A stretch of DNA of 64,000 nt from Dugong dugon (GCA_030035585.1 CM057466.1:114082182-114146181), one strand, 5' to 3'. Counted from the first letter of the stretch, positions 11,061 through 23,086 are shown. Program-made: numbers and translations. The notes: generated by a model not told the origin, from the sequence alone.

Positions 11061-11415
11061 TGTGTGGTCTATTCTGATTTTGTGTTTGCTGAGTCTTTAT
11101 ATTTTTCTAGTTTTTTATTTTGACTTGTAGGATTGTTAGTTTCCTTTGTGGTTACCTTAATATTTACCCTTATTTTTCTAAGTTTATACCAGTCTTTTAT
11201 TTCTTCATATTGCCTTGACTTCCTCTCCATAAGAAAAATCTATGTCTACATTTTTTAAGTCCCTCTTTTTCATTTTAATGTTGTCATCTTTTACATACCG
11301 AATTGTGTTTCCCTATTTTCAGTGTTTTAACTTTGATTTACTTTTTTTACTTACCTGTCTGGGTTGATATCTGGTTGCTCTGTCCTGTGTTCTAGTCTTG
11401 GGTTGTTATCTGATG

Positions 11416-12407
11416 TTACTGATTTTCTAACCAGAGGACTCCCTTTAGTATTTCTTGTAATTTTGGTTTGGTTTTTGCAAATTCCCTAAACTTCTGTTTA
11501 TCTGGAAATGCCCTAATTTCACCATCATATTTGAGAGACAGTTTTGTTGGACATATAATTCTTGGCTAGCAGTTTTTTTTTTTTTCCTTCAAGGCTTTAT
11601 ACATGTCATCCCATTGCCTTCTTGCCTGCATGGCTCTGCTGAGTATTCCAAGCTTATTCTTATTGACTCTCCTTTGTAGATTACTTTTCGTTTATCCTTA
11701 GCTGCTCTTAAAATTCTCTCTTTATCTTTGGTTTTGGCAAGTTTAATTATAATATGTCTTGGCGACTTTCTTTTGGGATCTACCTTATGTGGGGTTCAAC
11801 GAGCATCTTGGATAGATACCTTGTCATCTTTCATGATATCAGGGAAATTGTCTGCCAACAATTCTCCCTGTATTTTCTGTTATCCCACCCTTGTCTGGTA
11901 CTCCAGTCACTCATAGGTTATTCCTCTTGATAGAGTCCCACATAATTCTTAGGTTTTCTTAATTCTTTTAATCCTTCATCTTATTTTTCTTCAAATAAGT
12001 TGGTGACAAGTGCTTCATCTTCAGTCTCACTCATTCTGACTTCCATTGCCTCAATTCTGCTCCTATGACTTTCTACTGAGTTGTCTAATTCTGACATTTT
12101 ATTGTTAATATTCTGGATTTCTGATTGCTGTCTCTCTATGCATTCTTGTAGCCTGTTGAATTTGTCATTATGCTCTTCTCTAATCTTTTTAATTTCCTCT
12201 ATTGTGTGTTCTGCATTTTGCTTAGTTTCCTTCCTCATTTCTTGAAGAGTTCTGTATATTAATCTTTTGTATTCTGCCTCTGGTAATTCCAGGAAATTTT
12301 CCTCCTCTAGAAAATTTCTAGATTCTGTTTTTGCGGGGGGAGCTTGCTGAAGCCATCATGGATTGCTTCTTTATGTGATTTGATACTGACTGTTGTCTCC
12401 GAGCCAT
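11416..12407 (-). pseudogene. L1 ORF1 remnant (RNA-binding chaperone), decayed
   Basis: The start ATG is at 12407 (M-A-R-R-Q). The coiled-coil part reads 'IERQQSEIQNINNKMSEL', then the RRM region 'VTGVPDKGGITEN', and the C-terminal domain ends 'FAKTKPKLQEILKG' with a stop at 11416-11418. An in-frame TGA lies at 11796-11798. The protein normally coats L1 RNA as a trimer. It is interrupted here and shorter than intact ORF1p (about 340 codons). Confidence 0.85.
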
Positions 12408-13780
12408 CAATAATTTATTATATTTCTTTATTTTATGTTTTCTTATTGTGTGTTCTAGCTTCTTGTTTTGTTTTGATATGCCCAAATAGGCTGCTCGTAT
12501 GAGCTAGTTTGATTATTGGCACTTTTGAAGCTCTAATGTCCTGTCACAGTGGTTAGATCTGTTACTATGTATGTGAGCTCAGGAGGCCACCCACTCCTCC
12601 TCTATGGATTCAGCTCAGGTGCCCAGGTAGATAGCCACCAAGTGTGTGGTGTAGGATCTCACTTACAGTCCTAGACAGGCATGGGTGATTGGTGTAGGCA
12701 CAGGCATCTGGCTGCAGCAGGGGGACACACTCTGAGCAAGGCAGGGTGTTGACGGCCGCTCCCGAGTGTCCAGGAGGAAGTGTCCCTGTTCCCTAGAGGG
12801 TGTAGGTGGGTGAGTTTTGCAGCTGAACTATGAGCAGCTAATGCTGTTGGCTGTAAGGACTGGGGAGCACCTCTTATTCATGGGCCCCTACTGCAAGTGG
12901 CTAGGTGGCATGGGTGGAGCCACCAGTTCTCAGGCCCCTGATGTGAGTAGGTGAAGACCCTGCTTAATGGGCAGAGCAGTGTCAAGTGTCAAGCACCTGC
13001 CTCTTCACAGCTAAAACAGTTGAAGTTAGAGTTCTGGTATATACCCTGTTGTGCCACGGTAATGAGGGCCTACGCTGTTGAGATGGGCCCACACAAGTTT
13101 ATGCGATGGGAAAGGCACTCAAAGTCCATGGATTCCTTATGCCTGTGGCTAGGCAAATGAGCTGTGCCTACCCTGGGTTCCTGGCTTAGGGGAGCTGGCA
13201 GCTTATTTGTTCCCCTGTTTGTTAATTTGTTCACTCTCCAAGGCAGGGAGACGCGCTCTGGGCGTGTGATGGATCCTACTTCTCACCCAGGGGATTCAGC
13301 AATTGCTGAAGCCAGTCCAGGACCCAGTGCAGAGCAGGGAGCCAGGAGGTAAATGGGAGAGAGGTTTTTTCCCTAAGAGGGGTGTTTTTGATCCACAAAG
13401 TAAGCCATACGCAAGTACTTATCTTTTGTCAAGGGCTGCTTCTCACTGTTTCTGCATGGCTGAGTAGACTCTCAGCAGCTGGGTCTCTTCCGGTTCGGAA
13501 TATGCCTCCTGAGCACCAATGCTTGCCTGCCTCACTGCTCATCCCCGAGCTGATCAGGCCTGAAGGGCTCAGGCTCTCTCCAGGTCAGGCCTGGCAACTC
13601 CTTGCTGTTTCTGAACTGTCTCTCCCTCCCCCTGCCACTCAGACTAGTTCCTCAACTCTGCCTTTGATGTTCAGGGCTCCCAGACTGCCATATATAATCG
13701 AATCACTTGTTTTTTTATGTCTTTGTTGTAAAAGGGTCCACTGGAAGTGTCTGACTATTCTGTCATCTTGGCACCACCTC
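12408..13780 (-). promoter_or_regulatory. L1 5' UTR (putative internal promoter)
   Basis: About 1.37 kb of GC-richer sequence upstream of L1 ORF1, ending exactly at the right TSD. L1 5' UTRs carry the internal Pol II promoter. The match to the other L1's 5' UTR (23087-23966) is clear in its first part, for example 'cccaaataggctg' in both. This copy extends about 450-500 bp further upstream in sense direction. Overlapping open frames at 13382-13959 are chance. Confidence 0.7.
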
Positions 13781-13797
13781 CTAGACCTTTCTTTCTT
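13781..13797. repeat. L1 target-site duplication, right copy
   Basis: Exact copy of ctagacctttctttctt at 9020-9036. Confidence 0.95.
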
Positions 13798-13940
13798 GTC
13801 TGTCTTAGTCTGGAAGCTGTGCTGAAACCTGTCCATCATGGTGACCCTGTTGGTGTTTGAAATAGTGGTGACATGGCTTCCAACATCAAAGCAACACTCA
13901 AGGCACCATGGTATGACAAACTGACAGACAGGTGGTGGGA
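13798..13940 (-). mobile_element. Internally deleted RTE copy, 5'-end portion
   Basis: Continues the RTE copy interrupted by L1. 'gtctgtcttagtctggaag', 'ctgaaacctgtccatcatgg' and 'acaaactgacagacaggtg' match the extreme 5' end of the full-length RTE (53715-53858). Confidence 0.8.
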
Positions 13941-14256
13941 TTAGGCCCATAGACCCCAAGGAATGAGAACATTTCCATAAGGAGAGACTTGCAGAGGAAG
14001 AAAGCCCTGAAATGCCAAATGGTATAAAGTAGTCACGGGTATAACGACTGAGGAGATCTGTTAATTTTCTGAATAACTGGTTTCTGGTGACCTCTGGGAG
14101 GTCGTTTCAAGAGAAGGACTAAAAGCCAGATTGAATGAAGTTAAGGCATGTTGGCTGGTGTGTAAACAGCAACAGCAACATCACCCTTCATCTAAACAAC
14201 TATTTGTAAAAGGAAAGAGAAAAGATGACCTGTAGCAGCAAGGCCATTAGGGTGAA

Positions 14257-14419
14257 AAAATCAAACCAAGCCCATTGCCTTCAGGTTGATTCCACTTCAT
14301 AGTGACCCTATAGGACACAGGAGAACTGCCCCAGATGGTTTCCAAAGGTAACTGGTGGATTCAAGCTACTGACCTTTTGGTTAGCAGCTGAGCTCTTAAC
14401 TGCTATTCTACCAGGGATC
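14257..14419 (-). mobile_element. AfroSINE, short form, with 13-bp TSD
   Basis: 3' body ('gccttcaggttgattccac'), short-form junction, and complete tRNA-like head ('tctaccagggatc'). The 13-bp repeat ccattagggtgaa lies at 14244-14256 and 14420-14432. Confidence 0.92.
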
Positions 14420-14432
14420 CCATTAGGGTGAA

Positions 14433-16011
14433 GAAAATGTGTTTTCTGCAGCTCCACCCCCAATCTAGAAGGCACGGAACTTTGAAGGCAAACACACTGT
14501 GAGGAAAAATGAAGAGATAGAACTAGAGAACTGTTTACTCAACATTATAGGGATAATGTAAGAGAAAATTCATGATAGTGGAAATGTTTAGATTGTTTGC
14601 AAATTTATTAGTATTTGAAAGAAAGACAATGGTTCTTCAGCCATGGCTAAGTGGTACACAGATTTACTTTAACATGGAGATTGGGATAATGATAGAAGCT
14701 TAAGGTAGGCATCCTTGTCCATCTCAGCAATGAAGAAGGAAGCCTTCAGCCAAGGGTAAGAGAGAACAGACTGACACTAAGGGTTTGGAGGGAAGGTGCT
14801 CTCATTAACAGACCTTCAGTAAAAACCTACTACGTGGCAGGCATAGTGCTGGAAAACAAGGAATGCTGCTTAGAGTTAGACAATTTTTAAAGAAATGAGT
14901 TAAAGGACAACTGTACGTAGTGAATTCCAGTAATAAGTTTCACATCAGATGTTTTAGTGCAGTGTGGTCCAGGTCAGGTATGGGGAAAAGAGATGCCAAA
15001 AACAGCCCAGTTGTTAAGGCACTGATTCAGGAAACAAGACCAGAAGTCAAGCGTCCCAAAAGCATAGGATGTTATCTAAGGTATTTTTCAAGTAGTTGAT
15101 TACAACACCAATGGGTAAGGAATCTAACACTTTTAGTGAGTACTTTGGAGTTTATAAAGCAGTTACATGTCCTTTATCTCAGAAAGTCAAATGTAACTAC
15201 AAAGAGGCTAATAGGCTGGATGAAGTGAGCTGAGTTAGGTTATCTGAGATCACAGTGGAAACAAAGAAGGCGTTCATAAGAAGAGACAATTAAGGAGACT
15301 GTGGTTCGAGATGGAGAAACTTGAGTTTGAGGTTGGGGAATACTGATGAGTACAATTTAGGACCAGCAGGGTGGGCCTGCCAAGATGAGTTATTTTATAG
15401 GTCTTAGCAGATGGAGGTCTGTTCGGCACTGGGGAAGGGTTAACCTACCCAGCCCAAGCAGACACGTTCTGAAGTGTGACTAGGGCCACTGTTCAGATTA
15501 ACCCTGGCCATCGCCAGATCTTGGGTGTGGACATGAGGGTTAAATCAGAATAAGACCAGGAGCCTGGTATCCAAACGGTGACTGGGAAGAGCAGGATGGC
15601 GAAGGGTGAGGCTGCTAGATCCCATCACTAAATGGTCCCTGGTTTTGAGGGCTCATTGTGTGACACAGGAGCCAATCAATGGAGCTGCCCTAGACTCTAA
15701 CCCCTCAACAACCAGGCATTTGTGAAGCAACCATGATAGTATGTGTAGTCCCTAGCACTGCCTCTTGGGGGCAAAAGGGCAGCAAAGACACTGAGAACTG
15801 AGGTCCCTGAGAGTGATACTACATGGAGATAGAGGGAGAAATTAGACCCGAGGCTGCTACTCACCACTGAGTAACAGTTGGAAGAGAGCAGTGTCAGTAT
15901 TTGACACAGAATTTACACCAACACCTAACTCATTTGTACAATCATATTAAACATAGAAGGAATTCTGATTTAAAATTCGTTGTAATTCAGTCTTCTTTTA
16001 CTTGGTTCTAG
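14433..16011. other. Unclassified with L2/MIR-age traces
   Basis: 'ctacgtggcaggcatagtgctgg' around 14830 resembles L2, and about 15120-15200 resembles MIR. No gene seen. The remainder is single-copy in appearance. Confidence 0.4.
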
Positions 16012-16021
16012 CTCACATTTA

Positions 16022-16219
16022 GGAGCCCTGGTGGCACGTAGTTAAGTGCTCAGCTGCTAATGAAAGGTCGGCAGTTCAAACCTACCAGCTGCTCCACAGG
16101 AGAAAGATATGGCAGTCTGCTTCTGTAAAAATTACAGCCTTGGAAACCCCATGGGGCAGTTCGACTCTGTTCTCTAGGCTACCTGTGAGCTGGAATTGAC
16201 TTGATGGCAGTGTGTGGAA
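16022..16219 (+). mobile_element. AfroSINE, long form, with 10-bp TSD
   Basis: Complete head ('ggagccctggtggcacg'), B-box-like 'cggcagttcaaaccta', middle insert ('gaaagatatggcagtctgc'), and 3' body ending 'gatggcagtgtgtgg'. Direct repeat ctcacattta at 16012-16021 and 16220-16229. Confidence 0.92.
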
Positions 16220-16229
16220 CTCACATTTA

Positions 16230-16769
16230 TGTCAGGACAGAGAGATGTTATAGTTTATTGTTTTATACAATAATCACATTGGAAGAGCAGGAAAGAAATG
16301 GAGCATTCTTTGAAAAAAGGAGAAGCACATTTTCCAAGCATCCAGTTTTATTCCAAAAAGGAAAATCACATTGAGTTAGACATTTGTAAGAATGGTCTTC
16401 AGATGGGCTAACTCACGTTATGAATTTCCAAAGGCTCGAATATTTTTATTTAAATTAATTATCATTAACAAAAAAATCCACAGTTCCACATCACATCATT
16501 GCCTAAACATGGTGGAGACAAAAAAAAAAAAAAAAAAAAGTGGTAACCTTCCTGTTTTCATCAGTGAACTCATTCTGAGTTTAGTTTTTATGCTTTTAAT
16601 TAAAGTTTGAGAGCATGGGTTTAAGGTATGTGAAATTATTTCCTCAGATTTTGAGAACTGAGCGCTGTAGTTTTCCTAATAATTTTTACGTGATTAATAA
16701 TTCCCTCTGATTAATTTATACCTGTAAAAATGTATTGCTAATTTCCACTGAAGGAATTTGAAACTCAAT
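16230..16769. other. Single-copy AT-rich sequence with an A20 tract
   Basis: Positions 16520-16539 are an uninterrupted A run. A 72-codon plus frame reads through it and is clearly artefactual. No repeat family recognised. Confidence 0.45.
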
Positions 16770-16784
16770 TGCAGGCACACTTTA
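16770..16784. repeat. L1 target-site duplication, left copy
   Basis: The 15-bp tgcaggcacacttta is repeated exactly at 23967-23981. Confidence 0.96.
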
Positions 16785-17792
16785 TTTTATTTTATTACTG
16801 ATGTAATTAACTGAAATTTACATTTCAAGTTAGTCTCCCGTACAGATTTTTTTTTTTTTAAACATACATTGTTATGAGACCCCAACCGCTCATCCCATTC
16901 TGCGACAGCACACCCTTCCCCTCTGCACCTGATTCCCCATGAACATTCAACCAGCTCCTAACTCTCTTTGCCTTCCCCTCTAACCTCTGGACAGAAGCCG
17001 CCCCTTTGGTCTCTTATATCTACTTGTCTAAGAGGCACATTCTTCACGAGTATCACTTTATGTCCCACAGTCCAATCCAATCCCTGTCTGAAGAGTTGGC
17101 CTCAGAAATTGTTCTAGTTCTGGGGTGATGGAGAGACCACGGGCCATGCTTTCCAGGGTGCCTCCAGTCTTAGTCAGACCATTAAGTCTGGTCTTCTTAC
17201 TAGTATTTGAATTCTGCATCCCATCGTTCTACTGCTCCATCAGGGACCCTCTGTTTTATTCCCTGTCAGGACGTTCATTGGTGGTAGCTGGGCACCATCT
17301 AGTTCTTCTGGTGTCAGGCTGATGAAGTCTCTGGTTTATGCGGCCCATTCTGTCTCTTAGGCCGATACTTTCCTTGTGTCTTTGGTGTTCTTCATTCTCC
17401 TTTACTCCAAGTGGTTGGTACCAATTGAAGTATCTTGGATGGCCGCTTGCAAGCTTTTAAGACCCCAGATGCCACTCACCAAAGTAGGATGCAAAACATT
17501 TTCTAAATAAGGTTTGTTATGCCAGTTGACATAGATGTCCCCTGAAAGCATGGTCCCCAGACCCTGCATCCCTGCTACTCTGTCTGTCAAAGTATTTGAT
17601 TGTATTGAGGAAACTTCTTAGCTTTGGTTTAGTCCAGTTGTGCTGGCTTCCCCTGTAGTGAGTGCTGTCTTTCCCTTCACCTAAGATCATTCTTATCTAC
17701 TATCTAGTTAGTGAATAACCCTCACCCTCCCTCCCTACCCCCGTAACTATCAAAGAATGTTTTTTTCTGTGTTTAAACCTTTTCTTGAGTTC

Positions 17793-20700
17793 TTATAATA
17801 GTGGTCTTATACAGTATTTGTCCTTCTGTGCCTGACTAAATTCACTCAGCATAATAAGTTATAGCTTTCACCAAGTTATATGATGTTTCACAGCTTCATC
17901 ATTGTTCTTTATCATTGTGTAATATTTCATTGTGTGGATATACCATAGTTTGTTTATCCATTCATCCACTTAGGTTGCTTCCATCCTTTGGCTATTGCGA
18001 ACAGTGCTGCGATGAACATGGGTGTGCACATCTCTATTCGTGTGACAGCTCTTGTTTCTCTAGGATATATTCCAAGGAGTGGGATAGCTGGATTGTATGG
18101 TACTATTTCTAGCTTTTTAAGGAAGCACCAAATCGATTTCCAAAGTGGTTGTACCATTTTACATTCCCACCAACAGTGTATAAGTGTTCCAGTCTCTCCA
18201 CAACCTCTCCAGCATTTGTTATTTTGTGTTTTATGGAGTAATGCTAGCCTTGTTGGGGTGAGATGATATCTCATGGTAGTTTTGATCTTCATTTCTCTGA
18301 TGGCTAATGATCATGAGCATTTCTTCATGTGTCTGTTAGCTGCCTGAATATTATCTTTGGTGAAGTACCTGGTCATGTCCTTTGCCCATTTTTTAATTGG
18401 GTTATTTGTCTTTTTGCTGTTGAGGTTTTGGAGTATCTTGTAGATTTTAGACATTAAACGCTGTAAACGCTGATCGGATTTGTCGTAGCCAAAAATTTTT
18501 TCCCAATCTGTACGTCGTCTTTTCACTCTTTAGGTGAAGTCTTTGGATCAGCATAAGTGTTTGATTTTTAGGAGCTCCCATTTATCTAGTCTCTCTTCTG
18601 GTGCTTGTGCACTGTTACTTATGGTTAGAATTGTGTTTATGCCATGTATTAAGGCTTCTAGCATTGTCCCTATTTTTTCTTCCATGATCTTTATAATTTT
18701 CGATTTTATATTTAAGTCTTTGATCCATTTTGAGTTAGTTTTTGTATATGGTGTGAGATATGGGTCTTGTTTCAGTTTTTTGCAGATGGTTATCCAATTA
18801 TGCCAGCACCATTTGTTGAAGAGACTGTCTTTCCCCAATTAATGGACTTTGGGCCTTTGTCAAATATTAGCTGCTCATAGGTGGATGAGCTTATATCTGG
18901 ATTCTCAACGCTGTTCCATTGGTCTATGTATCTGTTATTGTACCAGTACCAGGCTGTCTTGACTACTGTGGCAGTATAATAGGTCCTAAAATCAGGTAGT
19001 GTAAGGCCTCCCACTTTGTTCTTCTTCTTGAGTAGTGCTTTATTTATCCAGGGCCTCTTCCCTTTCCATATGAAGTTGGTGATTTGTTTCTCCAGCTCAT
19101 TAAAAAATGCTGCTGGAATTTGGATCGGGATTGCATTGTATCTGTAGATTGCATTGGGTAGAATTGACATTTTTACTATGTTGAGTCTACCTATCCATGA
19201 GCAAGGTATATTTTTCCACTTATGCAGGTCTTTTTTAGTTTCTTGCTGTAGTGTCTTGTAGTTTTCTCTGTAAAGATCTTTTAAATCTCTGGTTAGATTT
19301 ATTCCTAAGTATTTTATCTTTTGGGGGGCTATTGTAAATGGTATTGATTTGGTGATTTCGTCTTCGAGGTTCTCTTTGTTGGTGTAAAGGAATCCAGTTG
19401 ATTTTTGTATGTTCATCTTGTAACCTGAAACTTTAATGAAATCTTCTATTAGTTCCAGTAGTTTTCTTGTGGATTCCTTGGGGTTTTCCGTGTATAAGAT
19501 CATATCATCTGTGAATAGAGATACTTTGACTTCTTCCCTACTTATTTGGATGCTTTTATTTCTTTTTCTAGCCTAACTGCTCTGGCTAGGACCTCGAGCA
19601 CAATGTTGAATAATAGTGGTGATAAAGGGCATCCTTGTCTGGTTCCTGTTCTCAAGGGGAATGCTTTCAAAGTCTTTCCATTCAGGATGATGTTGGCTAT
19701 TGGTTTTGTATAAATGCCCTTAATTATACTGAGGAATTTCCCTTCTATTCCTATTTTGTTGAGAGTTTTTATCATGAATGGGTGTTGGACTTTTTCGAAT
19801 ACCTTTTCTGCATTGATTGATAAGATCATGTGGTTCTTGTCTTTTGTTTTATTTATGTGATGGATTACATTGATTGTTTTTCAATGTTGAACCATCCCTG
19901 CATACCTGGTATAAATCCCACTTGGTCATGGTGAATTATTTTTTTGATATATTGCTGAATTCTACTGGCTAAAATTTTGTTCAGGATTTTTACGTCAATG
20001 TTCATGAGCGATATCGGTCTGTAATTTTCTATTTTTAAGGTGTCTTTACCTGGTTTTGGTATCAGGGTTATTCTGGCTTCATAGAATGAGTTTGGGAGTA
20101 TTCCTTCCGTTTCTATGCTCTGAAATACTTTAGTAGAAGTGGTGTTATCTCTTCTCTGAAAGTTTGGTAGAATTCTCCAGTGAAGCCATCCGGGCCAGGG
20201 CTTTTTTTTTGTTGGCAGTTTTTTAATAACCTTTTCAACCTCTTCTTTTGTTACGGGTTTATTTAGTTGTTCTATCTCTGTTTGTGTCAATTTAGGTAGG
20301 TAGTGAGTTTCTAGAAATTTGTCCATTTCCTCTAGGTTTTCAAGTTTGTCAGAGTACAATTTTTCATAGTATTCTGTTATGATTCTTTTAATTTCAGTTG
20401 GGTCTGCTGTGATATCACCCATCTCATTTCTTATAAGGGTTATCTCCTTCCTCTCCAGTTTTTCTTTCGTCTGTTTGGCCAATGGTTTATCAATTTTGTT
20501 GATCTTTTCAAAGAACCAGCTTTTGGACTTGTTAACTCTTTCAGTTGTTTTTCTGTTCTCTATTTCATTTAATTCTGCTCTAATTCTTATTATTTCCTTC
20601 CTTCTGGCACCTGTAGGCTTCTTTTGCTGCTCTCTTTCTACTTGTTTCAGTTGTAGGGTTACTGCTTTGATTATGAGCCTTTCTTGTTTTTGGATGTGTG

Positions 20701-21613
20701 CATTTATTGCTATTAACTGACCTCTGAGCACTGCTTCTGCTGTGTCCCAAAGGTTCTGGTAGGATGTGTTTTCATTCTCGTTTGATTCTATGAATTTCTT
20801 TATTCCATCCTTAATTTCTTCTATAACCCAGTATTTTTTGAGCAAGGTGGTGTTCAGTTTCCATGTGTTTGATTTCTTTTTCCTTGCTTTTTTTTTTTTG
20901 CTGATTTTTACTTTTATGGCTTTATGGTCAGAAAAGATGCTTTGTAATACTTTGATGCTTTGGATCTTGTTAAGGCTTGCTTTATGGCCTAATATGTGGT
21001 GTATTCTGGAGAATGTTCCATGTGCGTTGGAAAAGAAAGTATACTTGGCTGCTGTTGGGTACAGAGTTCAGTATACGTCTATGAGATCAAGTTGGTTGAT
21101 TGTAGCATTTAGCTCTTCTGTGTCTTTGTTGAGCTTCTTTCTGGATGTTCTGTGCTTCACCGAAAGTGTTGTGTTGAAGTCTCCTACTACTATTGTGGAG
21201 CTATCTATCTCTCTCTTCAGAGAAGTTAGAGTTTGTTTTATGTATTTTGGAGCCCTGTTGTTGGGTGCGTAAATATTTATTATAGTTATGTCCTCCTGGT
21301 GTATTGACCCTTTAATAATTATATAGTGCCCTTCCTTATCTTTTGTGGTAGATTTTACTTTAAAGTCTATTTTGTCAGAGATCAGTATTGCCACTCCTGC
21401 TCTTTTTTGTGTGTTGTTTGCTTGATATATTTTTTTCCATCCTTTGAGTTTTAGCCTGTTTGTGTCTTTAAGTCTAAGGTGAGTCTCTTGTAGGCAGCAT
21501 ATAGATGGATCATGCTTTTTTATCCAATCTGCCACTCTCTAACTCTTTATTGGTGCATTAAGTCCATTTACATTCAGTGTAATTATTGATAGGTATAAGT
21601 TTGGTGCTGTCAT
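17793..21613 (-). pseudogene. L1 ORF2 pseudogene (endonuclease / reverse transcriptase)
   Basis: ORF2 equivalent spanning 3821 bp, close to the usual ~1275 codons but not a multiple of three. It starts at ATG 21613, and a stop follows shortly in 'NAPIKS*RVADW'. The endonuclease part (about 21535-21068) shows CLQETHL, INIYAPN and VVGDFN. RT regions lie at 20845-19865 ([18 protein letters not shown]), 19829-19542 ([12 protein letters not shown]) and around 19510 (FTDDM). The C-terminal cysteine region reads KCWRGCGE. In the first RT catalytic motif the usual aspartates read N and E ([10 protein letters not shown]). ORF2p nicks DNA and reverse transcribes L1 RNA; this copy is inactive. Confidence 0.93.
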
Positions 21614-22070
21614 CCTGATATCTCTTTTTGTGTGTTGTTCACAGTTTCTTTGTTCTCCTCAATTTTCTGTGCTGAGTAGTTTTTCTTTAAGTATTTTTTT
21701 TTCCATCTTTTTCTTTGTTGTAGATTTTGTGTTTGCTGGGTCTTTATGTTTTTCTACTTTTTTATTTTGATTTGTAGGTTAGTTAGATTCCTTTGTGGTT
21801 ACCTTAAAATTTACCCCTAAATTTCTTAGTTTATACCAGTATTTTATCACTTTATATTGTCTTAACTTCCCCCCCATATAGAAAATTAATGCCTCCATTT
21901 TTTAAGTCCTTCTTTTTTTGTTTTAATATTATCCTCTTTTTTTTTTTTTACATATTGATATCTGTTTCCCGATTTTCAATGTTTTAGCTTTTATGTAATT
22001 TAGATTTCCATATCTGAGTCAATATCTGGTTGCTCTATCCTATGTTCTAGTCTTGCGTTGTTATCTGGTG

Positions 22071-23086
22071 TTATTGATTATCTAACCGTAAGACTCCTTT
22101 TAGTATTTCTTGTAATTTTCATTTGGTTTTTGCAAATTCCCTGAACTTCTGTTTATCTGGACATGCCCTAATTTCGCCATCATATTTGAGAGACAGTTTT
22201 GCTGGATATATAACTCTTGGCTGACAGTTATTTTCCTTCAAGGCTTTAAATATGTCATCCCATTGCCTTCTAGCCTGCATGGTTTCTGCTGAGTAGTCTG
22301 AGCTTATTCTAATTGACTCTCCTTTGTAGATGATGTTTCTTTTATCCCTAGCCACTCTTAAAATTCTCTCTTTATCTTTGGTTTTGGTAAGTTTGATTAT
22401 AATATGTCTTGGTGACTTTCTTTTGGGATCTACCTTATGTGGGGTTCAATGAGCATCTTGGATAGATATCTTCTCATCTTTCATGATATCAGGGAAGTTT
22501 TCTATAAACAAATATTCAACAATTTTCTCTGTGTTTTCTGTTATCCCCCCTGTTCTGGTACTCCAGTCACTCGTAGGTTATTTCTCTTGACAGAGTCCCA
22601 CATGACTCTTAGAGTTTCTTCATTCTTTTTAATTCTTTTGTCTGATTTTTCCTCATGTAAGTTGGTGTCAAGAGCTTTATCTTCAATGTCACTAATTCTA
22701 ACTTCTACTGCCTCAATTCTGCTCCTATGACTTTCTATTGAGTTGTCTAATTCTGACATTTTATTGTTAATATTCTGGATTTCTGATTGCTGTCTCTCTA
22801 TGGATTCTTGCAGCCTATTGAATTTGGCATTATGTTCTTGAATAACTTTTTTAAGTTCTGCTACTACTGTGTCTGTATGTTGCCTGGCTGTTTCTGCGCT
22901 CTGTAGAATTTCCTTTCTTATTTCTAGAGGAGTTCTGTATATTAATCTTTTGTATTCTGTCTCTAGTAATTCCAAGAAGTTCTCTTCCTCCAGAGAATTT
23001 ATTGATTCTTTATTTTGGGAGCTTGCTGAAGCCATCATGGACTGCCTCTTTATGTGACTTGATATTGACTGTTGTCTTCGAGCCAT
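22071..23086 (-). pseudogene. L1 ORF1 pseudogene
   Basis: ATG at 23086 (M-A-R-R-Q). An N-terminal stretch leads into a heptad-rich coiled coil ('FNRLQESIERQQSEIQN'), an RRM start ('RNNLRVTGVPEQGG'), and a C-terminal domain ('YSAETMQARRQWDD', 'RACPDKQKFREFAKTK'). Lesions: a one-base loss in the C6 run at 22545-22550 (frameshift), a TGA at 22446-22448, and a TGA at 22119-22121 before the family's normal end at 22071-22073. The other L1 in this window has neither the C-run frameshift nor the 22119 stop. Confidence 0.92.

Larger units (their letters stand above)
9037..13780 (-). mobile_element. L1 LINE, 5' UTR present, internally deleted
   Basis: L1 in reverse orientation, 4744 bp, bounded by a perfect 17-bp TSD. 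From the 3' end it has an A-rich tail (T-rich on plus, 9037-9060), a 3' UTR (about 9060-10070), the ORF2 C-terminus (about 10070-10975), two internal junctions, ORF1 (11416-12407) and a long 5' UTR (12408-13780). Aligned to the copy at 16785-23966, the part equivalent to 18780-20900 (most of RT and the palm) and then 21010-21722 (most of EN) is missing. It could not have mobilised itself. Confidence 0.93.

Noticed and set aside
13382..13825. 147-codon plus-strand open frame with an overlapping 106-codon minus frame
   Set aside because: Lies wholly in the L1 5' UTR and crosses the TSD into RTE sequence; no domain motif; the opposite frame is equally long.
16392..16610. 72-codon plus frame with a poly-Lys run
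   Set aside because: The lysines come from the A20 tract; the frame has no support on either side.
20379..21272. Long hydrophobic plus-strand open frames resembling membrane proteins
   Set aside because: They are antisense to L1 ORF2. The Phe/Leu/Ser richness is the complement of Lys/Glu-rich coding sequence.
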